A stretch of 64,000 nt of DNA from Candidatus Zipacnadum vermilionense (GTDB taxonomy: Bacteria; Armatimonadota; Zipacnadia; Zipacnadales; Zipacnadaceae), in assembly GCA_029821755.1 (NCBI GenBank), contig JALGSV010000005.1:1-64000 (forward strand). Direction: 5' to 3'. The notes below the pieces were generated by a model that was not told where the DNA came from, searched no databases, and saw only the letters and a list, made by a program, of their open reading frames with translations. Of this stretch, positions 1-6,377 are shown in pieces. The number at the start of each line of letters is the position of its first letter. Position 1 is the first letter of the stretch. Both the position numbers and the translations under genes were made by a program.

Positions 1-237
1 CGAGTGCACCAGGCGGAACCGTCCCGCGTAGGGGGCGAGCCGCTGGTTCGCGCTCTCCAGCGCCTGGGGATCCCGGTCCAGTCCCAGGAGAAAGCCTTCT
101 GGTCCCAGCCGGTCCGCGATGAGAGCCGCATGGCCGCCCTGGCCGGTCGTCAAATCGGTGTAAACGCCGGTGGGGCGAATGTCAAGGTACTCCAGAACCT
201 GCCGGGTCATCGCCGGCTGGTGCAACGGCGCGGTCAA
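1..237 (-). CDS. rsmH: 16S rRNA (cytosine1402-N4)-methyltransferase RsmH, N-terminal part (runs off window)
   Basis: Partial: only about 79 N-terminal residues lie in the window and the gene continues past position 1. The reverse-strand translation reads LHQPAMTRQVLEYLD, then TDLTTGQGGHAAL, then LLGLDRDPQA, which match the HxPVM start, the SAM-binding DxTxGxGGH loop and the GLDxDxxA motif of RsmH/MraW. The likely start is TTG at 237: it overlaps the mraZ stop codon as TTGA and lies about 12 nt after a GGGGGAGG Shine-Dalgarno-like run. RsmH methylates N4 of C1402 in 16S rRNA and classically follows mraZ at the head of the dcw cell-division/wall cluster, so more dcw genes probably lie to the left. 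The family call is firm; the TTG start is inferred. Confidence 0.85.
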   Translation of the reverse strand, partial: MTAPLHQPAMTRQVLEYLDIRPTGVYTDLTTGQGGHAALIADRLGPEGFLLGLDRDPQALESANQRLAPYAGRFRLVHS

Positions 238-713
238 GTGCCTGTCGGCACCTCCCCCCCGCCCGTCGCGCCGGCGCCCCAGATATTGCGCGCCATCTGC
301 TTGAGCGCCTGCGCCCGTTCGTCAAGATACTCCTGCCAGTGCCCCGCCTCCCAGCACTCCCACCGCCCCTCGTCCACCTGCAGCAAGTATGCCTGCAGGC
401 TATCGTCGCCCAGGCCGGCCCATTTGAACAGGAATTCGGGTATCTTCACCCGCCCCTGAGCGTCGACATCACAGGGCTCGGCGGTCGAAAGCAAGAGCCG
501 CCGCAAGTCCAGCATGTCGGGGTCGCCCTGGGGGGCGGCGCGGAAGGGGGCCTCGTAGGCGCCCCAGGCCGGGAGGGTGAAGACGTTGATGCAGTTATCA
601 AAGCCGCACGCCATGATCACTCGCGACCCCAGGACCGCTTTCTCCTCCTCGCGGAGTTTCAAGCGGCCGGCGGGATCCAGCTTGTGTGGGGTCACGCCGA
701 GAGGGTTATGCAT
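234..713 (-). CDS. mraZ: Transcriptional regulator MraZ
   Basis: 159 residues, slightly longer than the usual ~145. Contains the two SpoVT/AbrB-like MraZ half-motifs: DPAGRLKL (residues 13-20) and DAQGRVKIP (84-92), each the D-x-x-G-R core of the family. MraZ is a DNA-binding repressor of its own operon at the head of the dcw cluster and forms ring-shaped oligomers. Its stop overlaps the TTG start of rsmH, indicating translational coupling. A consensus sigma70 promoter and a pair of TGGAN repeats spaced 10 bp apart lie directly upstream, as expected for autoregulation. The C-terminal ~20 residues are Gly/Ala rich and look dispensable. Confidence 0.9.
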   Translation of the reverse strand: MHNPLGVTPHKLDPAGRLKLREEEKAVLGSRVIMACGFDNCINVFTLPAWGAYEAPFRAAPQGDPDMLDLRRLLLSTAEPCDVDAQGRVKIPEFLFKWAGLGDDSLQAYLLQVDEGRWECWEAGHWQEYLDERAQALKQMARNIWGAGATGGGEVPTGT

Positions 714-736
714 TGGTCCGTAACGTATCGAGCTTA

Positions 737-751
737 GTCCAGCTCACTCCA
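737..751 (-). promoter_or_regulatory. Putative MraZ operator (two TGGAN boxes, 10-bp period)
   Basis: On the minus strand TGGAG and TGGAC occur exactly 10 bp apart (complement 747-751 and 737-741), between the -10 box and the mraZ start. Known MraZ boxes are direct TGGGN repeats separated by 5 nt, so spacing and position fit and the sequence differs at one base. The role is inferred from the family. Confidence 0.45.
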
Positions 752-760
752 GCAGAGACT

Positions 761-788
761 ATTATAGTCCGCACCAAATCAAAGTCAA
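761..788 (-). promoter_or_regulatory. Sigma70-type promoter of mraZ-rsmH
   Basis: On the minus strand TTGACT (complement 783-788), a 16-bp spacer and a perfect TATAAT (complement 761-766), about 48 nt before the mraZ ATG. It is one of the best promoter matches in the window. The rest of the gap to rpe (789-914) shows nothing I can name. Confidence 0.8.
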
Positions 789-914
789 GGGGGGAGGATC
801 AAAAAGTGGTGCGTGGCCGGAGAGTCGCGAGTGGGGAGGCGGAAGTAGCAGGTGACAAGTAGGGAGGCGGCCGTGGTGGGGAGGCGACGATGCACGGGCC
901 ACGTTCCGCGGTCT

Positions 915-1577
915 CTATTCGCCGCGAAGGAGGGTCATGGTGGCCGCAAGGTCGGAGGGGTGGGAGAAGAGGTAGCTGCCGGAGACGAGAACGGTGGCGC
1001 CGGCGGCGATGACCAGGGGGGCGGTCTCGTGGTTGATGCCCCCGTCTACCATGATGCTGACGGGGAGGGGGGCGACGTCGATCTGCGCGCGGGCCTGACG
1101 GATGCGGTCGACCGCCTCCGGCTGAAACTCCTGGCCGGACCAGCCGGGCTGGACACTCATGACTAGCAGCGAATCCATGTGGGGCAGAAACTCGGGCAGG
1201 TCGTCCAGCGGGGTGTCCGGGTTGTAGGCCAGGCCGGTGTGGCGGCCGGCAGCACGGATACGTTGCAGGAGAGGGCGCGGGTCCTCGTGGACCTCGCGGT
1301 GGAAGGTGATAAGGTCGGCACCGGCTTCGATGAAGGCGTCCACCTGGCGTTCGGGATGCTCGATCATCAGGTGAGCATGGAAGTACAGGTCGCTGCGGCC
1401 GCGCAGGCACTCGACCAGCGTCGGGCCGAAGGTGAGGGGCGGGACGAAGTGCCCGTCCATGCAATCGAAATGCAGCCAGTCGGCGCCCGCCGCCGCCAGG
1501 CGGTCGGCCTCTTCGCCCAGGCGGGCCAGGTCGACGCAGATGATGGAGGGGGCGATGAGAATCCGCGCGGGCGTCAC
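915..1577 (-). CDS. rpe: Ribulose-phosphate 3-epimerase
   Basis: 220 residues, the normal length for this cytosolic TIM-barrel enzyme. It interconverts ribulose 5-phosphate and xylulose 5-phosphate in the pentose phosphate/Calvin pathways. Visible motifs: IAPSI at the first strand, HFDCMDGHFVPPLTFGP (residues 36-52) with metal-binding His and catalytic Asp, then HLMIEHP, MSVQPGWSGQEF and the phosphate-binding IMVDGGIN near residue 171. The GTG start at 1577 is preceded by GAGGAG, which also encodes the last two Glu codons of the upstream gene. The gap to that gene is only 4 nt, so the two are probably cotranscribed. Confidence 0.95.
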   Translation of the reverse strand: MTPARILIAPSIICVDLARLGEEADRLAAAGADWLHFDCMDGHFVPPLTFGPTLVECLRGRSDLYFHAHLMIEHPERQVDAFIEAGADLITFHREVHEDPRPLLQRIRAAGRHTGLAYNPDTPLDDLPEFLPHMDSLLVMSVQPGWSGQEFQPEAVDRIRQARAQIDVAPLPVSIMVDGGINHETAPLVIAAGATVLVSGSYLFSHPSDLAATMTLLRGE

Positions 1578-1581
1578 TAGT

Positions 1582-2418
1582 CTACTCCTCGGCGCCGGGC
1601 AGCGTCGGGCGGGCCTCGGCAGGAGCCTGGGGCGGCGGGGCCACCAGGGGCAGGGCCGCCGTATCGTCGGGCGCGGGCTGGTCAGGCAGAGCTAGCGCCG
1701 TCTCCTGCTCTTGACGGGCTGGAGGAGGCGGGGGTTCAGCGGCCAGCAAGGGTGACTGCGGAGGCGGCGCCGGTCGCCGGCGGCTGCGGCGAAAGCGGGA
1801 GCGACGCGGCGGTTCCAGGTCGCCCTCCCCGACGCCCATGGGCAAGGGCGGGACGGCCTGCTCGTCCGCCGGTTCCAGCAGCGCCTGGAGGAGCTGCTTC
1901 TGCCGGTCGCCCTCCTCGCCGGGGACCGGCGGGGGGAGGGGTCCTTCCTCGACGGGTCGGGCGATGACCAACAGGTCGCGGATCAGCCAGAGGAAGGCGG
2001 TCACCGCGAGCACTTGCACCACCGCCGCCGGCCACAAGCAGGCGTAGTACAGCAGGAGCTGCCCGGTCAGGCCGTCAGCGCCCAAGGGCGAAGGAGCCAC
2101 GAAGGCGAGGATGGCGGTCAGGCCGCCGCGCAGGACCAAGCCCAGGATCACCCCGAGCGTGGTGCGCAGGCGCGGCAGGCGGGGGATGCCGGCCCCCAGG
2201 GCCAGCAGGTAGCACGCGATCTCCACGGGCACGATGATGACCAGCGCCGGCGCCAGGCCGATAGGCGCGGCCACGCGAGCGCCCTCCAGCAGGATGCTGC
2301 CCACCACTCCCACCACGCTCGCCGCCAGCAGCCACACCACCGCGCCCAGCGGGGTCAGCAGTCCCGCCCCGGCGGTCTCATGGAGCGGAGTTTCTTGTCG
2401 GTGCGATCGCTTCTCCAC
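1582..2418 (-). CDS. Uncharacterised membrane protein with proline-rich cytoplasmic tail
   Basis: 278 residues; family not recognised. The N-terminal half shows about four hydrophobic helices (roughly residues 25-45, 52-74, 85-107 and 118-143). From about residue 155 onward the protein is very rich in Pro, Glu and Arg, with a basic patch RRSRFRRSRRRP and no predicted fold, so it looks like an intrinsically disordered tail. The likely start is GTG at 2418 behind an AAGAAGGG run. It is directly upstream of rpe (4-nt gap) and divergent from the methyltransferase at 2671. Function unknown. Confidence 0.6.
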   Translation of the reverse strand: MEKRSHRQETPLHETAGAGLLTPLGAVVWLLAASVVGVVGSILLEGARVAAPIGLAPALVIIVPVEIACYLLALGAGIPRLPRLRTTLGVILGLVLRGGLTAILAFVAPSPLGADGLTGQLLLYYACLWPAAVVQVLAVTAFLWLIRDLLVIARPVEEGPLPPPVPGEEGDRQKQLLQALLEPADEQAVPPLPMGVGEGDLEPPRRSRFRRSRRRPAPPPQSPLLAAEPPPPPARQEQETALALPDQPAPDDTAALPLVAPPPQAPAEARPTLPGAEE

Positions 2419-2479
2419 GAACCCTTCTTCGTCGCGAGGGGAGGGGGCACCTTCTTGGGGGAGGGAGACGGAGGGGAGG

Positions 2480-2578
2480 CTCCGCGTGGCGCGGGCTTTC
2501 TAGCCCGCGTCCGCCAAACATGCGGCTCGGAGGGCGGGCTGCGAATCAGAATTCGCTCAAAGCCCGCCCCACGCGGAG
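2480..2578. repeat. Imperfect palindromic intergenic repeat (CCGCGTGG family, copy 1)
   Basis: Twenty-base arms at 2480-2499 and 2559-2578 are inverted repeats with one mismatch (CTCCGCGTGG... and ...CCACGCGGAG). Each arm contains a further small GC hairpin. Related copies lie at 50198-50270 and, shortened, at 58573-58611. It has the size and structure of a small MITE or REP-like element and sits in the divergent gap between 2418 and 2671. Confidence 0.7.
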
Positions 2579-2610
2579 GCGGCTCTCTGAACACATCCCA
2601 GGTGCTGCGC

Positions 2611-2639
2611 TTGCCGGTCTGCCGGGGCTGCGCTATACT
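2611..2639 (+). promoter_or_regulatory. Sigma70-like promoter of the DNA methyltransferase
   Basis: TTGCCG (2611-2616), a 17-bp spacer, then TATACT (2634-2639), ending 31 nt before the ATG at 2671. Its location supports that start over longer in-frame extensions. Confidence 0.6.
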
Positions 2640-2670
2640 GCGGGTAGTCCTCGCGCATACGGAGCCCGGC

Positions 2671-3618
2671 ATGACCGATCCCCGCAACCGCCTCAATAAT
2701 CTGACCAACCGCGAGTGGGTGCAGGAGACCAAGAGCTTCTGGCGCGGTGATGGGGGGAGTGGCAGCGTGGTTGGGCCAGAGGTACTGGAGGAGTTCTCGC
2801 GCTGGCTGCGCGAAACCCACGGCGAGGAGGAGGCGGGGCGCCTGCTCGGGCAACTCACCAGCAGCCGCCAGCTTAGCTCCAATCCCCCGCGTGGCGGCCA
2901 GAAGATCGCCCATCCCGCCACTTTCTCCGAGCGTGATATCGAGCGTCTGATCAGCTTCTTCACCAAGGAGGGCGAACTGGTCCTGGACCCCTTCGTCGGT
3001 AGCGGGTCGACGCTACTGGCCGCCCGGGCCTGCGGGCGGGGCAGCCTGGGGTTGGAGTTGATACCGCGATGGGCCGACTTGGCACGGGAGCGCGTGGCGC
3101 AGCAGGCGGACCTGCCCGCCGAGCCCCCCCCCGCGGAGGTGCGCCAGACCAACGCCCTGACCGGCTTGCGAGAGCTGTCGGACGCTAGCGCCGACTTCGT
3201 CGTCACCAGCCCACCCTACTGGCGCATCCTGCGCAAGAAGCCGGGGATGAAGGCGCAAGCGGAGCGGCAGGACAAGGGACTGACCACCCACTACAGCGAG
3301 GACCCGGCTGATCTGGGAAACGTGGCGGACTACGGGGAATTCCTGACGCGGCTGGGGGAGATCTTCGCCGAGTGCGGGCGGGTGCTCAAACCGAACCGCT
3401 ACCTGGCGGTCATCGTCTCGGACTTTAGAGACGGGAAGCGGTTTGTGCTGTACCACGCGGACCTGTCCGTCGAGATCGAGCGCCACGGGCCAGCGCTCAA
3501 GGGCGTGACGATCCTGCTCCAGGACGACAAGAATCTCTACCCCTTCGCGGTTCCCTACGCCTTTGTGAGCAACATCCACCACCAGTACATACTGATCTTC
3601 CAGAAGCCCAAGGCGTGA
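2671..3618 (+). CDS. Orphan DNA (N4-cytosine/N6-adenine) methyltransferase
   Basis: 315 residues. SAM-binding motif I is DPFVGSGST (residues 106-114), followed by a GLEL acidic loop. The catalytic motif IV is TSPPYW (179-184), the Ser-Pro-Pro-Tyr form typical of exocyclic-amino methyltransferases, often N4-cytosine. Motif I precedes motif IV, which is the alpha/gamma order rather than the permuted beta order common for SPPY enzymes. An upstream open frame reaches back to 2014, but ATG 2671 follows a promoter at 2611-2639 and gives a normal start. No restriction endonuclease or specificity subunit is adjacent, so this is an orphan or regulatory methylase, or one acting on a non-restriction target. 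Confidence 0.8.
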   Translation: MTDPRNRLNNLTNREWVQETKSFWRGDGGSGSVVGPEVLEEFSRWLRETHGEEEAGRLLGQLTSSRQLSSNPPRGGQKIAHPATFSERDIERLISFFTKEGELVLDPFVGSGSTLLAARACGRGSLGLELIPRWADLARERVAQQADLPAEPPPAEVRQTNALTGLRELSDASADFVVTSPPYWRILRKKPGMKAQAERQDKGLTTHYSEDPADLGNVADYGEFLTRLGEIFAECGRVLKPNRYLAVIVSDFRDGKRFVLYHADLSVEIERHGPALKGVTILLQDDKNLYPFAVPYAFVSNIHHQYILIFQKPKA

Positions 3619-3631
3619 TGGCCTGAGCGAA

Positions 3632-3672
3632 GAGCCTCACCCCCTTACCCCCTCTCCTGGCAGGAGAGGGGG
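3632..3672. repeat. Dispersed CCTCACCCCC...hairpin repeat, copy 1
   Basis: GAGCCTCAC, then a pyrimidine-rich arm and a near-perfect hairpin in which CCCCCTCTCCTG pairs with CAGGAGAGGGGG. No T-tract follows, so it is not a classical terminator. Relatives occur at 4340-4380, about 8293-8371, 21481-21521 and 42571-42617. Here it follows the methyltransferase stop by 14 nt. Confidence 0.7.
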
Positions 3673-3788
3673 ATGAAGGCGAAATCGGGAGCAGGGATGG
3701 GGAATGGGTACCGGACTCTGCACCCGAGGGTTGACGAATGGTGAGGCATCAGCCTGGATAGCCAGGCACAGCCAAGGAGATCCGCACC

Positions 3789-4328
3789 ATGCTGACCGAC
3801 GAAGAGAAACAGGTGCTGCTGCAAATCGCCCGCGCTGCAGTGGAGGCGGCGGTGCAGGGAGAAGCCCCGCCGGATAGCTCCACCGACGACCCGGCGCTGC
3901 TCGAGCAGCGGGGGGCCTTCGTGACGCTCAAGCGGGAGGGCCAGTTGCGCGGGTGCCTGGGGTATGTGGAGGGGATCATGCCGCTGATTGCGGCGGTGGC
4001 GGAGAATGCGGCCGCAGCCGCGCTGCGCGACCCGCGCTTCCCGCCGGTGCGCCCGGCGGAGTTGCCGCAAATCAAGCTGGAGATCTCCGCTCTCACGCCG
4101 CTGAGGCCGGTGCAGAACACGGACGATATCGAGGTCGGCGCGCACGGCCTGATGGTCTGTCTGGGCCCGAATCGCGGGCTGCTACTTCCCCAAGTGCCGG
4201 AGGAGTACGGATGGGAGCGGGAGGAGTTCCTCTCGCAGACCTGCCGTAAGGCCGGCCTGCCGGCGGGATCATGGAAGAACCCGACCACCGATATCTTCAG
4301 CTTCAAGGCGGAGGTGTTTGGGGAGTAG
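3789..4328 (+). CDS. AMMECR1-domain (AmmA-type) protein
   Basis: 179 residues, matching bacterial stand-alone AMMECR1 proteins. The family signature LRGCLGYVEG is visible at about residues 53-62. A downstream RDPRFPPV and ISALTPL pattern, then the long conserved C-terminal part ending SWKNPTTDIFSFKAEVF, complete the fold. The start ATG is preceded by AAGGAGA. The biochemical role of the family is unsettled; in many bacteria AMMECR1 is linked to MEMO1-like and radical SAM partners, but neither lies next to it here. The gene is bracketed by two directly oriented copies of the CCTCACCCCC repeat. Confidence 0.85.
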   Translation: MLTDEEKQVLLQIARAAVEAAVQGEAPPDSSTDDPALLEQRGAFVTLKREGQLRGCLGYVEGIMPLIAAVAENAAAAALRDPRFPPVRPAELPQIKLEISALTPLRPVQNTDDIEVGAHGLMVCLGPNRGLLLPQVPEEYGWEREEFLSQTCRKAGLPAGSWKNPTTDIFSFKAEVFGE

Positions 4329-4339
4329 TAGGGTGAGGG

Positions 4340-4380
4340 GAGCCTCACCCCCTGCCCCCTCTCCTGGCAGGAGAGGGGGG
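4340..4380. repeat. Dispersed CCTCACCCCC...hairpin repeat, copy 2
   Basis: Almost identical to copy 1 and in the same orientation, 12 nt after the AMMECR1 stop. The two copies flank that gene as direct repeats. The rest of the gap to 4454 holds no recognisable feature. Confidence 0.7.
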
Positions 4381-4453
4381 AGCAGAACAGCCACCAGGAG
4401 GCCGGGCTGACCGCACCGCAACCCTCCGGGCCGCACTTATCCGAGGCTCCCTC

Positions 4454-5143
4454 CTACCTCCACACCACCACCAGTAGGTCCATCAGGAAGGCTACCCCCC
4501 AGTGCAGCAGCCAGGTCCCAATCATGGAGCGGCCGCGGTAGGCCATGAGGCCGAGGGCTACGCCGGCGAGGATGGAGCTGAAGGCCTCCGCCTCGGGCTT
4601 GGGGAAGTGCATGAGGACGAAAGGGAGGGTCTGGACGGCGATGGCCAGGCCGCCGCCGAAGCGAGGGGCGAGCAAGTTGAGCAGGAAGCCCCGGAAGAAG
4701 AACTCCCAGGCGAAGAAGTAGACCAGCCAGCCGCCGGCCGCGGCCAGGAACCAGCCGGCGCTGTCGCGGGCGTAGGGGTAGCGGGGGTAGAAGTCATGGA
4801 GCGAGGGCAGGCGCGAGGCCAAGACGATCACCGGCACCATCACCGCGGCGAAGACCAGCAGGTACCTCCCCCATACCGCCGGCCGGCCCAGGCCCAAGCC
4901 GTAGTCACTCAGCCGCTGGCGGAAGACGAACTTGATCACCAGCGCCGGGACCACAAACAGGGCCAGGAAGGTGACGCCGAACCAGCCGAACAACTCCCAG
5001 CGCGGGCCGAGCTGACGAATCTGGCCGTGATACCAGACCATACCCAGCAGGGCAGGCACCAGCAACAGGCCGACGGTCTCGCGCCAGGCAGAGCCGGAGG
5101 GGGGCAGGACGGCGGATTGATCGAGGTCGTTGGTGGAAGACAT
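4454..5143 (-). CDS. CPBP-family intramembrane metalloprotease (CAAX-like)
   Basis: 229 residues with about six to eight hydrophobic segments. The family's three sequence motifs are present: AWEFFFRG (E147, R151), corresponding to EExxxR with the first Glu replaced by Trp; FVLMH (F175-H179), the FxxxH motif; and LLHWGVA (H214), the third-motif His. Such proteins act in the membrane as putative glutamic/metalloproteases, often in maturation of prenylated or signal-bearing peptides; the substrate is unknown. The ATG at 5143 is preceded by GGAG and gives a clean N-terminus; the longer open frame upstream lies inside the preceding gene. It is 26 nt downstream of the GHMP kinase, probably in one operon. 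Confidence 0.75.
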   Translation of the reverse strand: MSSTNDLDQSAVLPPSGSAWRETVGLLLVPALLGMVWYHGQIRQLGPRWELFGWFGVTFLALFVVPALVIKFVFRQRLSDYGLGLGRPAVWGRYLLVFAAVMVPVIVLASRLPSLHDFYPRYPYARDSAGWFLAAAGGWLVYFFAWEFFFRGFLLNLLAPRFGGGLAIAVQTLPFVLMHFPKPEAEAFSSILAGVALGLMAYRGRSMIGTWLLHWGVAFLMDLLVVVWR

Positions 5144-5169
5144 CTTGCTCCGCGTCGGGGAACGCCCCT

Positions 5170-6201
5170 CTACTTGGATTCCCACACCTGCAAGCCGGTG
5201 AAGTCGAAGGTGAAGTCCAGTACGACGCCCTCGCGTTGGGCCAGAGCGCGCCGGACGGGGCCCTCGCGATCGTCGTCGCAGTAGATTAGGATACAGCCGC
5301 CACCGCCGGCGCCACAGACTTTGGTGGCCAGCCCCCCGGCGCCCAGGGCGGCCTCGCGAACCTCCTCCATCTGTTCGGTGACCACCCCAGGCGCCAGGAT
5401 GCGCCGCGCCTCCCACTCCCGGTTGAGCAGCTCTGCAAAGGCGCCCAGGTCTTCGGTCAGCAGCGCGCGGTAGATGGCCCGCGCTGTCTGCTTGACGGAG
5501 CGCAACGCCGAGACGACCTGCTCGTCCCCTCGCTCATAGGCAGCGATCATGCGCTGATTAGTCTCACCGGAAAGCCGCGACTGGCCGGTGTAGTAGAGTA
5601 CCAGTCGCTTGGACAACTCACACAAGGTGCCGGGGCTGAGCAGTAGCGGCTCCACCGCCACGCGGTTGTCCGAGTAGAACTGGAGGTAGTTGAGCCCGCC
5701 CAGAGCCGCGGCGTACTGGTCCTGCTTGCCGCCGATGATACCCAGATCCTGCTCGATGCGGCAGGCCAACTCAGCGATGTCGAAGCGGCTGAGCATCTCG
5801 TAGCCGGGGTCGCGGCCCGCCACGCGCAGCTGGTTGAGCAGGCCGATGAGCGCCACGCCCACCGAGGCCGAGGAGCCGGTGCCCGAGCCGGGCGGAGCGT
5901 CGCAGTGCACGTATAGGTCCAGGCTCTCGGGGACGTCGAGGGCCTTGACCGCGCCCTTGAGCAGGTCCAGGTTGCCGTCGAACTCCAGCTCGCGGATGTT
6001 GGCGGCCTGCACGAACTGCTGCAAGTCGTCGGCGCGGATGCTGATGGTGGTGCCGCTGCCGGCCTGGAGGCTGCAGTAGGCATAACGAGAGATGGCGGCG
6101 CTGACTACCGCCCCGCCCTCGCGGTCGCGGAAGGCGACCAGGTCGGTGGTGCCGCCGGCAAAATCAATGCGCGTGGGGGCGCGAGAGCGAATCTTCTTCA
6201 T
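5170..6201 (-). CDS. GHMP-family sugar kinase, D-glycero-alpha-D-manno-heptose-7-phosphate kinase-like
   Basis: 343 residues. Motif 1 is APTRIDFAGGTTDL (residues 8-21), motif 2 (ATP loop) is PPGSGTGSSAS (103-113) and motif 3 is CGAGGGGC near residue 295. The RIDFAGGTTDL variant is typical of HddA and related fucose/heptose kinases, which phosphorylate C1 of heptose 7-phosphate in nucleotide-heptose synthesis for LPS or S-layer glycans. No other heptose genes (gmhA, gmhB, hddC) are nearby, so the substrate is uncertain. It is cytosolic, with a GGAGAG site before the ATG and the CPBP protein just downstream. Confidence 0.8.
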   Translation of the reverse strand: MKKIRSRAPTRIDFAGGTTDLVAFRDREGGAVVSAAISRYAYCSLQAGSGTTISIRADDLQQFVQAANIRELEFDGNLDLLKGAVKALDVPESLDLYVHCDAPPGSGTGSSASVGVALIGLLNQLRVAGRDPGYEMLSRFDIAELACRIEQDLGIIGGKQDQYAAALGGLNYLQFYSDNRVAVEPLLLSPGTLCELSKRLVLYYTGQSRLSGETNQRMIAAYERGDEQVVSALRSVKQTARAIYRALLTEDLGAFAELLNREWEARRILAPGVVTEQMEEVREAALGAGGLATKVCGAGGGGCILIYCDDDREGPVRRALAQREGVVLDFTFDFTGLQVWESK

Positions 6202-6237
6202 GGTTGGTGCTCTCTCCAGCGGCGACTAGGCTCCTCC

Positions 6238-6377
6238 CGTAGGGGCGGATGTTGGCGGGCGTACTCGCCCGTCAATATCCGCCCGCGAGCGCCCTACACG
6301 TGCCTGTCCTGGACGGCTGCCGCGGGCGCGGGCGGATGTTCCGCGGGATACGACTCCGCGGAACATCCGCCCCTACG
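6238..6377. repeat. Composite CGTAGGGGCGG palindromic repeat
   Basis: The outer 16-base arms CGTAGGGGCGGATGTT (6238-6253) and its exact reverse complement (6362-6377) enclose two smaller palindromes around GCGGGCG...CGCCCG and TTCCGCGG...CCGCGGAA. The right arm overlaps the 3' end of uvrC and supplies its TAG stop codon (complement 6373-6375). Related arms lie at 10606-10649, 39744-39828 and 60449-60597. Confidence 0.75.

Noticed and set aside
2014-2670. In-frame 5' extension of the methyltransferase
   Set aside because: It overlaps the divergent membrane protein gene and a palindromic repeat, and the promoter at 2611-2639 lies downstream of it.
3632-4380. Hairpins with CCCCCTCTCCTG/CAGGAGAGGGGG arms as terminators
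   Set aside because: No T-tract follows any copy and the same sequence recurs inside a coding end at 21481, so they are treated as dispersed repeats.
4454-5416. Longer start for the CPBP protein (to 5416)
   Set aside because: The extra residues lie inside the GHMP kinase gene and are Gly/Arg shadow sequence; ATG 5143 has a GGAG site.
6238-6377. Short array-like repeats as a CRISPR
   Set aside because: Only two palindromic units with unequal spacing, no regular spacers and no cas genes in the window.
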